Source of the DNA: Terriglobales bacterium
GTDB lineage: Bacteria > Acidobacteriota > Terriglobia > Terriglobales > Acidobacteriaceae
Length of the DNA: 64,000 nucleotides
Assembly: GCA_035651995.1 (NCBI GenBank)
Contig: DASRER010000014.1
Span: forward strand, 62,001-126,000
Direction: 5' to 3'
Numbering within the stretch: position 1 is the first letter of the stretch; each line of letters opens with the position of its first letter. Shown here piece after piece: positions 28,367-37,664 of this stretch. The notes beneath the pieces were generated by a model, which did not search any database, was not told where the DNA came from, and worked only from the letters and a program-made list of their open reading frames with translations. The position numbers and the translations under genes are program-made.

Positions 28367-28849
28367 ATGATTCTCGTCATAGGACTGCACGGTGGAGCAG
28401 AGAAGTGCGCGACGGCGCTCTCGGGCGCGCTCGGGCAGCCGGTGGACACGGCGCACGCGATGCAGGCGGCTGTTGCATTGGCGCGCGCGAACGAGTATGC
28501 CGCCGTAGTGATGGACCAGCAGATGCTCGACCGCGAGGGGCCGGGCGTGGAGACGCTGTTCCGTTACACGAAAACGGCGGTACCGGTGCTGGTGAACATG
28601 GCCATCTCCAGCGCCGACCGGGTACTGCGGGAAGTCCGCTCGGCGCTGCAGCGGCGCGACCGCGAGCAAGCGGCCGCGCTCGATGCTGCCGCGCGCACGC
28701 TGCGTACCGAGCTGAAAGGGGACATTACCGGCATCCTGCTGTCGTCACAGCTTGCGCTCAACGATCCCGCCTTGCCTGCGACGGCGCAAGCGCGCCTGCG
28801 TTCGGTGTGCATGCTCGCCGAGAAAATGCGCGCGCGTCTGGAAGCCTGA
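28367..28849 (+). CDS. Degenerate receiver plus HisKA-like dimerisation protein
   Basis: 160 aa. The N-terminal half (1-95) resembles a receiver with VVMDQQML (47-54, Asp50 retained) but no acidic pocket (MILVIGLHGG). Residues 103-160 resemble a HisKA four-helix dimerisation segment: TELKGDITGILLSSQLAL, where the usual phosphoacceptor His of the H-box is Thr114 and the Pro is Asp119. No ATPase domain follows, so it cannot act as a kinase. It may be a partner or anti-activator for the neighbouring receiver-less sigma54 activator. This is inference from adjacency and matching degeneracy. Confidence 0.75.
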   Translation: MILVIGLHGGAEKCATALSGALGQPVDTAHAMQAAVALARANEYAAVVMDQQMLDREGPGVETLFRYTKTAVPVLVNMAISSADRVLREVRSALQRRDREQAAALDAAARTLRTELKGDITGILLSSQLALNDPALPATAQARLRSVCMLAEKMRARLEA

Positions 28850-29034
28850 TCACGCCCCGCCGTTGATGCGTCAAGGCGCGCCGCAGTGCGCCGCCGCACT
28901 TCCGGCGTTGTCGCCCGCGTTCAGCCCATCCGCACGCAAGTCCTTGCAAGGGCAACGCCCAAAATACGCCAGCATCTAACCTTGCGTTCGGCAAAGGCCG
29001 CATCGGTCGCGGCCATTTACAGGAATTGAGACGA

Positions 29035-29883
29035 TTGCGCATTTTGCTTCAACCCAACGCACCGTCACCAACATCGACCCCAGTAACTGAGAAGGAGGCG
29101 CCGGCCTCGCTCGCGGCGACTGCGCTGGAAACCGAACGCGCGGCGCTGGAGCGCCGCGTGGCCGAGCTCGGGGACTGGTTCCACAACCTGGACCTGCACG
29201 GCGTGGCCACTGCGCCCAATCACTTCCTCGGGGACTATCCACGGGTGAAGTGGAAGAGTCTTGCAGCGTCGATTCCCGCCGACCTGACGGGCGCGACCGT
29301 TCTCGACGTGGGCTGCAACGGCGGCTTCTATTCGGTGGAGATGAAGCGGCGCGGCGCCGAGCGCGTGCTCGGCATCGACGTGGACCAGCGTTACCTGGCG
29401 CAAGCGCGCTTTGCCGCCGAAACCCTGGGACTGGAGATCGAGTTCGAAACGCGCTCGGTGTACGAGGTGGACCAGATCGCGGGGCAGTTCGACTACGTCC
29501 TCTTTATGGGCGTCCTGTACCACCTGCGATATCCGATGTTCGCGCTCGACAAGGTGGTGAAGAAGGTCGGCCGCCAGCTCATCTTCCAAACCATGGTGCG
29601 CGGCTCGGAGAACGCACGCGCATGGGAGAAGGACTATCACTTCTGGAACAAAGGCGTGTTCGCCGACCCGGATTTTCCCTGCATGTATTTCGTGGAGCAC
29701 TCCTACGCGGGAGATCCGACGAACTGGTGGATCCCCAACCGCGGCGCAGCGGAGGCCATGCTGCGCAGCTCCGGGCTGGAGATCGTGGCGCATCCGGAGG
29801 CGGAGACATGGATCTGCGAGCCGCGCACGGCGCGGCGCAATGGGCGCTACGTGCTCGATCTAGAGCTGGAAGGAACGCTGTGA
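29035..29883 (+). CDS. SAM-dependent methyltransferase (CmoB-like fold), first gene of the glycan locus
   Basis: 282 aa. Starts here are TTG 29026 or TTG 29035. The second has AGGA at a better distance. A coiled, charged N-terminus (1-45) precedes WFHNLDLHGVATAPNHFLGDYP. Motif I is TVLDVGCNGGFYSVEM, followed by VLGIDVDQRYLAQA and FDYVLFMGVLYHLRYP, as in the CmoB/TylF-type methyltransferases that recur beside glycosyltransferases. It leads a run of eleven same-strand genes to 42155. Likely substrate is a sugar or a glycan intermediate. Methyl transfer chemistry follows from family. Confidence 0.82.
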   Translation: MRILLQPNAPSPTSTPVTEKEAPASLAATALETERAALERRVAELGDWFHNLDLHGVATAPNHFLGDYPRVKWKSLAASIPADLTGATVLDVGCNGGFYSVEMKRRGAERVLGIDVDQRYLAQARFAAETLGLEIEFETRSVYEVDQIAGQFDYVLFMGVLYHLRYPMFALDKVVKKVGRQLIFQTMVRGSENARAWEKDYHFWNKGVFADPDFPCMYFVEHSYAGDPTNWWIPNRGAAEAMLRSSGLEIVAHPEAETWICEPRTARRNGRYVLDLELEGTL

Positions 29884-29917
29884 TGCTGCCCGCCGGCATG
29901 GCTGCCAAGGAGGTCCC

Positions 29918-30829
29918 GTGGTTGAGGCGGTGATGCTCTGGAACGAGCCCAACAACCTTTCGCACTGGGATTTCAAGATCGATCCCGACTGGCGAATGTT
30001 TGCCGAGATGGCGATCGCGGGAGCGCGAGCGATCCGCCGGACGCATCCCGGGCTGAAGCTGGTGCTGGGAGGCATTTCGCCGATCGATGCGAATTTCATC
30101 CGGCTGCTGGGCGGCCACGGCGTGCTGGACCACGTGGACGTGGTGGCGGTGCACGGCTTTCCGCTGGACTGGAACCACTGGAAGATCGGCGAATGGCCGG
30201 CCAAGCTGGAGGAGATTCGCGCGGTGACGCCGCTGCCGGTGTGGGTGTCGGAAGCGGGCGCGTCGTCGTTCGGGGCGGAAGAAGTGCAGGTGTTCGGGCT
30301 GGAGCGCACCGCCGAGCTGCTGCTGCCGCAGGTGGAACGCGTTCACTGGTACAGCCTGTTTGACCTTCCCGCCACGTGGACGGCGACAACGCGCCACAAG
30401 GAGTCGGAGGGGAGCGCTTACTACCGGCACTATTACATGGGCCTGGTGCGCGAAGACGGAACGCCCAAGCCGGCGGCCGAACGTTTTCCTGAAGGAATGG
30501 GAATCTGCCAGTGGTTCCACTTCGAAGATCCACGGCTGGATGCAGCGGTGGGGTGGATGCGCAAGCTGGGTGCGCGGCGTCTGCGCACCGGAATCAGCTG
30601 GGCGGATTGGTTCCGGCCGAATGCGGAGGCGTGGTTCGACCGGCAGATGGCGGCATTGGAGGACTTTGACGTCACGCTCACGCTGTGTTTCACGCCCGAG
30701 CACTTGGGCATTGCTCCCCACTACACCAGCCCGCCCAAGAACGCGCAGGACTTTGCCGACTTTGCCAGGTGGGCGGTTGGGCGTTATGCGGGCGCCGGGG
30801 CGGCCGCCTGCGGCGGAGGCGGACGATGA
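29918..30829 (+). CDS. Glycoside hydrolase clan A-like (GH39-type) protein, apparently circularly permuted
   Basis: 303 aa. GTG 29918 has an AAGGAGG ribosome site. The chain begins with the beta-4 acid/base motif WNEPNN (Glu10), continues to the nucleophile-type strand VSEAGASSF (Glu112) and HWYSLFDLP. Only then, from about 190, does it show strands that normally open the TIM barrel (FHFEDPRLDAAVGWM, LRTGISWADWF, LTLCFTPEHLG, then FADFARWAVGRYA). The order looks permuted relative to GH39 enzymes. The Gly-rich C-terminus (GAGAAACGGGGR) abuts the next gene with an ATGA overlap. Substrate is unknown. Confidence 0.75.
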   Translation: MVEAVMLWNEPNNLSHWDFKIDPDWRMFAEMAIAGARAIRRTHPGLKLVLGGISPIDANFIRLLGGHGVLDHVDVVAVHGFPLDWNHWKIGEWPAKLEEIRAVTPLPVWVSEAGASSFGAEEVQVFGLERTAELLLPQVERVHWYSLFDLPATWTATTRHKESEGSAYYRHYYMGLVREDGTPKPAAERFPEGMGICQWFHFEDPRLDAAVGWMRKLGARRLRTGISWADWFRPNAEAWFDRQMAALEDFDVTLTLCFTPEHLGIAPHYTSPPKNAQDFADFARWAVGRYAGAGAAACGGGGR

Positions 30830-31944
30830 GCCGCCGCGTGCTGGTCACAGGTGGCGCCGGGTTCGTGGGTTCGCACATGGTGGACGCCCTGCTGGCGCGC
30901 GGTGACGAAGTCACGGTATTCGACAGCCTGTCGCCGCAGGTGCACGGCGCGGCGTTCCCGCGGTACCTGGCGCGCGAAGCCGAGTTCGTGCGCGGCGACA
31001 TGCGCGACATCCGCGCGCTGCGTCGCGTCGTACGCGGGCAGGATGCCGTGTTTCATCTTGCGGCTGCCGTTGGCGTCGGGCAATCGATGTACGAGATCAC
31101 ACACTACGTGGGCGCGAACACGCAGGGAACGGCGAACCTGTTGCAGGCGATCCTCGACGAGCGGCGCCCGCTGGAGAAGCTGGTGGTGGCCTCTTCGATG
31201 TCGATTTACGGCGAGGGGCAGTACCGGTGTGATGCCTGCGGTCCGGTCGCGCCGCCGCCGCGCCCGGCGCTGCAATTACGCGCGCATGACTGGGAGGCGC
31301 TGTGTCCGGCGTGCGGAAGTGTGCTTGCGCCGGTCGCCACGGACGAGAGCAAGCCGCTGCAGTGCACGTCGTACTACGCGCTCTCAAAAAAAGACCAGGA
31401 GGAAATGGTCCTGCTCTTCGGGCGCACGTATGGCGTGCCGGCGGTGGCGCTGCGGTACTTCAACATCTACGGCACGCGGCAGGCGCTTTCCAACCCGTAC
31501 ACGGGTGTGGCGGCGATCTTCGCAGCGCGGCTGCTGAACCGGCGCGCGCCGCTGGTATTCGAAGACGGCAAGCAGACGCGCGACTTCGTGAGCGTGCACG
31601 ATGTCGTGGCCGCCAATCTGCTGGCACTGGACAGCGCGACGGCCGATCAGCAGGCCATCAACATCGGGTGCGGCGAGCCGGTGACCATCCGCGAAGTGGC
31701 GGAGGTGCTGGCGGAGGCCCTGAACATCGAGACGATGCCCGAGATCACGGGCAAGTATCGCGCCGGCGACATTCGGCATTGTTTCGCCGACATTGCGCGG
31801 GCGCGGCAACTCCTGGGCTACGAGCCCAGGCATACGTTCCGCAGCGGCGTGGGCGAGCTGGTGCAGTGGCTGGGCTCGCAGTCAGCAGAAGACCACGCCG
31901 CGGAAGCGGCACAACAGCTCAACGCGTATGGTCTGACGGCCTGA
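30826..31944 (+). CDS. NAD-dependent sugar-nucleotide epimerase with a four-Cys insertion
   Basis: 372 aa extended SDR. It has GGAGFVG (9-15, Rossmann), active-site Ser/Tyr with YYALSK (Tyr184, Lys188), and RYFNIYGTRQ. Between strands it carries an insertion with CDAC (135-138) and CPAC (160-163), a zinc-ribbon-like pair. I recall such an insertion in dTDP-L-rhamnose 4-epimerase-type proteins. The start overlaps the previous stop by 4 bp (ATGA). Likely reaction: C4 or C2 epimerisation of a nucleotide sugar that feeds the glycosyltransferases downstream. The exact sugar cannot be read. Confidence 0.87.
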   Translation: MSRRVLVTGGAGFVGSHMVDALLARGDEVTVFDSLSPQVHGAAFPRYLAREAEFVRGDMRDIRALRRVVRGQDAVFHLAAAVGVGQSMYEITHYVGANTQGTANLLQAILDERRPLEKLVVASSMSIYGEGQYRCDACGPVAPPPRPALQLRAHDWEALCPACGSVLAPVATDESKPLQCTSYYALSKKDQEEMVLLFGRTYGVPAVALRYFNIYGTRQALSNPYTGVAAIFAARLLNRRAPLVFEDGKQTRDFVSVHDVVAANLLALDSATADQQAINIGCGEPVTIREVAEVLAEALNIETMPEITGKYRAGDIRHCFADIARARQLLGYEPRHTFRSGVGELVQWLGSQSAEDHAAEAAQQLNAYGLTA

Positions 31945-31971
31945 ACCAGCGCGGTGGCGTACGAGGGAGTT

Positions 31972-33075
31972 ATGGAAAGCAAAGACCGCGCTCGCTCTGT
32001 CCTCATTTTCGGTGGCGCAGGATTCATCGGCTCGAACTGGGCCCATCGGTTGCTGAAGACGACCGGCGCCGCAATTCATATCTACGACAACCTTTCCCGT
32101 CCTGGGGTTCGCAACAATTTAGAGGGTCTGCGTGAAGCAGCCGGAAAATCGGGCCGGCTGAAGGTCACCGTGGCCGACGTGCGTGACGCGGCGCGGGTGG
32201 AGCGCGCCGTACGGCAGGCCACCGAGATCTATCACCTGGCCGCGCAGGTGGCGGTCACCAATTCGGTGACGAACCCGCGCTACGACTTCGAAGTGAATCT
32301 GATGGGCACGTTCAACGTGCTGGAAGCGGCGCGACGGGCAGGACGTCGTCCGTTTGTTCTGTTCACGTCCACCAACAAAGTCTACGGCAACCTGGAAACG
32401 CGGGCGCGGGTTGCGCGCGGGAAGCGCTGGGAATTCGTCGCGGGTGAGGGCGTGGACGAACGGCAACCGCTCGACCTGCACTCGCCCTATGGCTGCTCGA
32501 AAGGCGCGGCCGACCAGTACGTGCACGACTACGGGCGCATGTACGAGATTCCGACGGTGGTCTTCCGCATGTCGTGCGTAGCCGGACCGCGGCAATTCGG
32601 CAACGAAGACCAAGGCTGGGTCGCGCACTTTCTCTACTCGGCGCTGGCGGGAGCGCCGGTGATCGTGTACGGCGACGGCCGGCAGCTGCGAGACGTTCTC
32701 TACGTGGACGACCTGCTGCGCGCGTTCGAAGCGGTGCGCGACAACCTGCACAGGACTCGGGGGCAGATATACAACGTGGGCGGCGGAGCGGAGAACACCA
32801 TTTCGCTGCTCGAGCTGATGGAGCAGGTGGAACGGCTGACCGGCAAGCCGCTGGAATACGCCTTCGACGATCGGCGTCCCGGCGACCAACTGGTTTACGT
32901 GACGGACACGTCGAAACTGCAGCGCGATACCGGATGGAAGGCGCATGTGAATCCCGCGCTGACGCTGGCACGGATCTACGACTGGTGGAAGCACAACCGC
33001 GAGCTGTTTCCGGTGGCGGCGCCGCGCCGCGCGGAAGTCGTGCCCTGGCCGCATATGTTGCCGAGGCCGGCATGA
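31972..33075 (+). CDS. NAD-dependent epimerase, CDP-paratose 2-epimerase-like
   Basis: 367 aa from ATG 31972 (GGAG 5 bp upstream; the in-frame GTG 31954 is less likely). The dinucleotide motif GGAGFIG is at 14-20. STNKVYG, SPYGCSKGAADQYV (Tyr/Lys active site) and FRMSCVAGPRQFGNEDQGW are the CDP-tyvelose/paratose 2-epimerase hallmarks. With the previous epimerase it would supply two different nucleotide sugars. The stop overlaps the B12-radical SAM start by 4 bp. Confidence 0.87.
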   Translation: MESKDRARSVLIFGGAGFIGSNWAHRLLKTTGAAIHIYDNLSRPGVRNNLEGLREAAGKSGRLKVTVADVRDAARVERAVRQATEIYHLAAQVAVTNSVTNPRYDFEVNLMGTFNVLEAARRAGRRPFVLFTSTNKVYGNLETRARVARGKRWEFVAGEGVDERQPLDLHSPYGCSKGAADQYVHDYGRMYEIPTVVFRMSCVAGPRQFGNEDQGWVAHFLYSALAGAPVIVYGDGRQLRDVLYVDDLLRAFEAVRDNLHRTRGQIYNVGGGAENTISLLELMEQVERLTGKPLEYAFDDRRPGDQLVYVTDTSKLQRDTGWKAHVNPALTLARIYDWWKHNRELFPVAAPRRAEVVPWPHMLPRPA

Positions 33076-34361
33076 AGTACGCCTTGGTCAATCCGAACTG
33101 GAACTTTACCGGCTCGACCTATTTCGGTTGCGCTGATCCTCATCTTCCGCTGGAGCTGATGTTTGCGGCACAGCACCTGCAGCGCACAGGTCACGATGCG
33201 GTGCTCATCGATGCGCAACTGGAAAATCGGACGGCGGGAGAGGTGGGCGAGCAGGTGCGCGCGTTCGCGCCCGATTTCGTGGTGATCCCGACCGCGCCGT
33301 CGTACTTGTTCTGGCGGTGTCCGCCGCCCGAGCTGCGCGTGCCGCGGGAGTGGTTTGCGGCGGTGGCGCCGATGGGCGCGCTGCGAGTGGCGATCGGGCC
33401 GCATCCTTCCGCTACTCCGCTGGCAACTCTTCGCAAGCTGGAGTGCAACGTAGTCATGCGGGGCGAGCCGGACCATGCGCTGGCCGAGCTTGCTTCGAAG
33501 CCCTGGGGCGAAGTGCCGGGCGCGTGCTGGCGGGACGACGAGCGCGACCACGTCTCGCCCGATCTCGCGGTGGTCGATATGAGGCAGCTTCCGTCCCTGG
33601 AGTTTGGCGGCTATCCGCTGGAGCTGCGGCGGCATCGGCATCACGTGTTTCAGGGCGAAGGGCGCGGGGCGGAGCTGGAGTTTGCGCGCGGGTGTCCGTG
33701 GTCGTGCAACTTCTGCAACAAGACGCTGTTCCGCAACAAATTCCGCGAGCGCGAGGTGAACGCCGTACTCGCCGAAGTGGACCAGCTGATCGCGCGCGGG
33801 ATCGATTATGTGTACTTCATCGACGAAACTTTTGGCGCCGGCAAGAACGCGCGCCTTCTGCTGGAAGGGATGGCGGAGCGCAACATCAACATCGGTTTGC
33901 AGACGCGCATCGACCTGTGGAACGAAGAAGCGCTCGACCTGCTGCGGCGGGCACATTGCATTTCGGTGGAGTGCGGCATCGAGTCGATTACCGAGAGCGG
34001 CCGCGATGAGCTGAACAAAGGATGCGGCATGAGTAGCGAGAGGATGGCGGAGCTGCTCATCCACGCGCGGACGCAGATTCCGTGGGTGCAGGCGAACCTG
34101 ATCCTGACCGAGCATGACGATCGCGAGCAGATACGCGCGTTCCAGGAGCGGCTGAAGGCGCGCGGCGTTTGGGTGAGCGAGCCGGTGCCGATGTTTCCGT
34201 TTCCCGGCACGCCGCTGTATCAGCAGATGTTCGGCACGCCCGACGACCGCGCCTGGGAGCGCGCGCACCACTACTACACGTCGGCGTTCGCCGGCAAGGG
34301 ATACAGCGACATTCAGGAGCAACGGCCCGCGGCGATCGAGGACCTGGAATGCACGTACTAG
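33072..34361 (+). CDS. B12-binding-domain radical SAM enzyme of the glycan locus
   Basis: 429 aa. The N-terminal B12-binding-like domain (1-170) has VNPNWNFTGSTYFGCADPH, although a classic DxHxxG is not clear. The radical SAM domain begins at about 200 with the CxxxCxxC motif CPWSCNFC (Cys208, 212, 215), followed by DYVYFIDETFGAGK and a sulfur/Fe-S-poor C-terminus. In this class the cobalamin usually mediates methylation or ring rearrangement of a sugar, lipid or peptide. The gene start overlaps the epimerase, and its stop lies within the next glycosyltransferase (13-bp overlap), so it is tightly coupled to glycan synthesis. Confidence 0.85.
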   Translation: MKYALVNPNWNFTGSTYFGCADPHLPLELMFAAQHLQRTGHDAVLIDAQLENRTAGEVGEQVRAFAPDFVVIPTAPSYLFWRCPPPELRVPREWFAAVAPMGALRVAIGPHPSATPLATLRKLECNVVMRGEPDHALAELASKPWGEVPGACWRDDERDHVSPDLAVVDMRQLPSLEFGGYPLELRRHRHHVFQGEGRGAELEFARGCPWSCNFCNKTLFRNKFREREVNAVLAEVDQLIARGIDYVYFIDETFGAGKNARLLLEGMAERNINIGLQTRIDLWNEEALDLLRRAHCISVECGIESITESGRDELNKGCGMSSERMAELLIHARTQIPWVQANLILTEHDDREQIRAFQERLKARGVWVSEPVPMFPFPGTPLYQQMFGTPDDRAWERAHHYYTSAFAGKGYSDIQEQRPAAIEDLECTY

Positions 34362-35458
34362 TCACGGCAGACACGCTGGGCGGCGTATGGACCTACGCGC
34401 GCGAGCTGGTGACGGGCCTGGTGCGCCGCGGCGTGCGGGTCACGCTGGTGAGCCTGGGCAACATCCCGTCGCCCGAGCAGGCGCAGTGGCTCGAAGGCCA
34501 GCGCGATGTGGATTTTCGTCCCACCGCATTTCGCCTCGAATGGATGCAAGAGGCGCAGCAGGACCTGGATGCTTCCCGTGAGTACCTGCTCGGCGTGGTG
34601 CACGATGTGAAGCCCGACCTGCTGCACCTGAGCCAGTACGCCTACGGAAATCTTGCTTGTGATGTGCCGCGGCTGATGGCGGCGCACAGCGACGTGGTGA
34701 GTTGGTGGGTGAGCGTGCACGGCGAGGAGCCGCGCGACACGGCGTGGATGCGCTGGTATCGCGGCGTGGTCGGCGAAGGTCTGGCTGCGGCCGACGCAGT
34801 GGTCGCGCCGACGCGCTGGATGCTCGATGCACTCGGCGCGTTCTACGCGAGGCCGCGCTGCGGTTCGGTGATCTACAACGGGCGGTCGCCGAACCTGTTC
34901 AATCCGCACCTGAGCAAGGAGGAGATGGCGATCAGCGTGGGCCGCCTTTGGGACGGCGGCAAGCAGGTTTCGCTGCTGGCCGGGCACGAACATCCGCTGC
35001 CGGTGTGGGTGATCGGGCAGGAGAAGCATCCGGACAACGCGCTGGGCGGGGAAGCCGGGTTCCGGGCGGCGGCGAAGAAGAGCGTCTTCTTCAAGGGCGA
35101 GCTGACGCAGTCGCAGCTGCGGCACTGCTACAGCCGCGCCGCGATCTACGCCGCCACGTCGCGATACGAGCCGTTTGGGCTGGCCCCGCTGGAGGCGGCG
35201 CTTTCGCGCTGCGCGCTGGTGGCGAACGACGTGCCCTCGCTGCGCGAGGTCTGGGGGGAGGCGGCGTGTTACTTCCGTCAAAATGATGCCGCCAGCCTGG
35301 CGCAGCAGATTGCGCGGCTGCATGGCGATCGCGACCTGCGCCTTACATATGCCAACCTGGCGTACCAGCGCGCCAAACAGCGCTACTCGGCCGAGCGCAT
35401 GGTGGACGATTACTTGTGCCTGTACCACTCGGTGGTCGGAGCGGAGGTGGCCGCGTGA
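34349..35458 (+). CDS. Glycosyltransferase, GT4 (GT-B fold)
   Basis: 369 aa. It starts MHVLVTADTLGGVWTYARE, a GT-B nucleotide-sugar glycosyltransferase N-terminus with the GG glycine loop. The donor-binding half carries SRYEPFGLAPLEAA (about 272-285), the E(x7)E motif of GT4. Cytoplasmic. It overlaps the radical SAM gene by 13 bp and the next gene by 4 bp (GTGA). Donor and acceptor are unknown. Confidence 0.87.
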   Translation: MHVLVTADTLGGVWTYARELVTGLVRRGVRVTLVSLGNIPSPEQAQWLEGQRDVDFRPTAFRLEWMQEAQQDLDASREYLLGVVHDVKPDLLHLSQYAYGNLACDVPRLMAAHSDVVSWWVSVHGEEPRDTAWMRWYRGVVGEGLAAADAVVAPTRWMLDALGAFYARPRCGSVIYNGRSPNLFNPHLSKEEMAISVGRLWDGGKQVSLLAGHEHPLPVWVIGQEKHPDNALGGEAGFRAAAKKSVFFKGELTQSQLRHCYSRAAIYAATSRYEPFGLAPLEAALSRCALVANDVPSLREVWGEAACYFRQNDAASLAQQIARLHGDRDLRLTYANLAYQRAKQRYSAERMVDDYLCLYHSVVGAEVAA

Positions 35459-36567
35459 AGCCGCTCACCATCCGCTACTTCGCGCATTCATGGGTTTCGG
35501 ACTGGAACCACGGCAACGCGCACTTTCTGCGCGGGCTGGCGCGGGCGCTCGTGCGACTGGGCCATCGCGTGCGCTGCTACGAGCAGCTTGGCGCCTGGTC
35601 GCTGGCCAACCTGATGCGCAGCGAGGGCGAGCGCGCCATCGGCGCGATTGATCAATTTCGCCGCGGGTTTCCGGAGCTGGACATCTGGTTCTACAACAAC
35701 GACGAACACTTCAGCGCGTTCGCGCACCGCGAACTGCGGCACGCCGACCTGGTGATCATCCACGAGTGGAACGACCCGCGCATCGTGAACCAGGTGCTGG
35801 CGCTGAAGGACCAACTGGGATTCCGCGTTCTGCTGCATGACACACACCACCGGGCCTACACCAGTCCGCGCGAAATTCTGAAATTCCATCTGCATCGCTT
35901 CGACGGCGTGCTCACGTTCGGCGAGGCCATCACGCGCATCTATCGCGACGGCTTCGGCGTGCCGCGCGCCTGGACGCTGCACGAGGCGGCGGACATCACC
36001 AGTTTCGTCCCGCTCGACAGGCCGAAGACGAACGACGTGGTCTGGATCGGGAACTGGGGGGATGAAGAGCGCACGCTCGAGCTGGAGGAATTCCTGCTGC
36101 GACCTGCCGAGCAGGTGGGCGCCCGAACCGTGGTGCACGGTGTGCGCTATCCGAGGGAAGCCGTGGAGCGAATGCGGAAAGGCGGGATCGAGTATCGCGG
36201 TTACCTGCCGAACCTGGAAAGCCCGCGCGTCTACGGCGAAAGCAGGGTGACGGTGCACGTGCCGCGGCGGCAGTACAACAATGGCCTGAGCGGCATTCCG
36301 ACGATCCGCGTTTTCGAAGCGCTGGCCTGCGGCGTTCCGCTGGTGTGCGCGCCCTGGCCGGACACAGAAAATCTTTTTTCCGCCGGGCAGGATTACCTGA
36401 CCGCCGTGGACGGACGGGCCATGGGCGCCATGCTGGCAGAACTTAGGCGCGATGACGCGGCACGGCGGCAACTGGCCGCGGCCGGCCTGGCGACGATTCG
36501 CGCACGGCACACGTGCGCGCATCGGGCCGAGCAGTTGGTGAGCATGGTGGAGGAGCTGGGACGATGA
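35455..36567 (+). CDS. GT-B-fold glycosyltransferase
   Basis: 370 aa from GTG 35455 (GTGA overlap). The N-terminal domain has TIRYFAHSWVSDWNHGNAHF, and LHDTHHRAYTSPREI carries several His. The C-terminal domain includes IPTIRVFEALACGVPLVCAPWPDTE, the E...G...P glycosyltransferase loop. It resembles the CgeB/GT1-like proteins that follow, but its central part differs. Substrate unknown. Confidence 0.82.
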   Translation: MKPLTIRYFAHSWVSDWNHGNAHFLRGLARALVRLGHRVRCYEQLGAWSLANLMRSEGERAIGAIDQFRRGFPELDIWFYNNDEHFSAFAHRELRHADLVIIHEWNDPRIVNQVLALKDQLGFRVLLHDTHHRAYTSPREILKFHLHRFDGVLTFGEAITRIYRDGFGVPRAWTLHEAADITSFVPLDRPKTNDVVWIGNWGDEERTLELEEFLLRPAEQVGARTVVHGVRYPREAVERMRKGGIEYRGYLPNLESPRVYGESRVTVHVPRRQYNNGLSGIPTIRVFEALACGVPLVCAPWPDTENLFSAGQDYLTAVDGRAMGAMLAELRRDDAARRQLAAAGLATIRARHTCAHRAEQLVSMVEELGR

Positions 36568-37664
36568 AGATCTTCGTGTTCGGCTCCAGCATCGTTTCGT
36601 CTTACTGGAACGGGGCGGCAACGTACTATCGCGGCATTTACAAGAACCTGGCCGCGCTGGGGCACGAAATTGTCTTTGCCGAACCGGACATCTACCGGCG
36701 GCAGCAGCATCGCGACGACGGCGACTTCAGCTACGTGGAGAGCATCGTCTATCGAACGCCGCGTGACATCGATGCGCTGCTGCAGCGCGCGGCCGACTGC
36801 GACCTGGTGATCAAGCACAGCGGCGTGGGCGCCGATGACGCACTCCTGGAGCGCCGCGTCCTAGATTGCCGCGGACCTGCGCGCGTCGCGTTCTGGGACG
36901 TGGATGCGCCGGCAACGCTGGCGCGCGTGGAAGCCGATCGCGACGACCCGTTTCGCGCGCTCATCCCTGAGTACGACTTCATCCTTACTTATGGCGGCGG
37001 AGCGCCGGTGGTGGACCACTACATGCTTCGCGGGGCGCGGCACTGCATCCCGATTTACAACGCGCTCGATCCGGAGGCGCACTTTCCGGTGCCGGCCGAT
37101 CCTGAGCTGGCGTGTGACCTTGCGTTCGTGGGAAATCGGCTGCCGGATCGCGAGCGGCGCGTGGAGGAGTACTTTCTGCGCGCGGCCGAACTGGCCCCGG
37201 AAATGCGCTTCCTGCTGGGCGGCGAAGGATGGGCAGCGAAGCCTCTGCCGCGCAACGTACGCTGGATCGGGCACGTGGCGACCGCCGACCACAATCGAGT
37301 GAACTGCTCGGCGCGCGTGGTGCTGAACATCAATCGCGAATCCATGGCCGAGGTTGGGTTTTCTCCGCCCACGCGCGTGTTCGAAGCCGCCGGCGCGGGC
37401 GCGTGCCTGATCACTGACGCGTGGTCCGGGCTTGGCACGTTCTTCGAGCCGGGCGCGGAGGTCCTGCCGGCACGGAACGCGCAGGAAATTGTCCAGCTGT
37501 TGCGGAGAACGCCGGAGGGAATGGCGCGAGCGATTGGCGAGGCGATGCGGTCGCGCGCGCTGCGCGAGCATACCTACGAGCGGCGCGCGCGGCTGGTGCA
37601 CAGCGTGCTGTGCGGCATCGGGGCCGAGGCAATCGCGGAAGTCAGCGAAGTCAGAGCAGCATGA
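36564..37664 (+). CDS. CgeB-like glycosyltransferase
   Basis: 366 aa. MKIFVFGSSIVSSYWNGAAT opens a GT-B fold that parallels the next gene (MKIVIFGLAISSSWGNGHAT). They share PxTxVFEAA in the C-terminal half (FSPPTRVFEAAGAGACLITD here), DVDAPATLARV and a mid-protein FVGNRLPDRERRVEEYF. The pair looks like a tandem duplication. Overlaps the preceding stop by 4 bp. Confidence 0.82.
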   Translation: MKIFVFGSSIVSSYWNGAATYYRGIYKNLAALGHEIVFAEPDIYRRQQHRDDGDFSYVESIVYRTPRDIDALLQRAADCDLVIKHSGVGADDALLERRVLDCRGPARVAFWDVDAPATLARVEADRDDPFRALIPEYDFILTYGGGAPVVDHYMLRGARHCIPIYNALDPEAHFPVPADPELACDLAFVGNRLPDRERRVEEYFLRAAELAPEMRFLLGGEGWAAKPLPRNVRWIGHVATADHNRVNCSARVVLNINRESMAEVGFSPPTRVFEAAGAGACLITDAWSGLGTFFEPGAEVLPARNAQEIVQLLRRTPEGMARAIGEAMRSRALREHTYERRARLVHSVLCGIGAEAIAEVSEVRAA

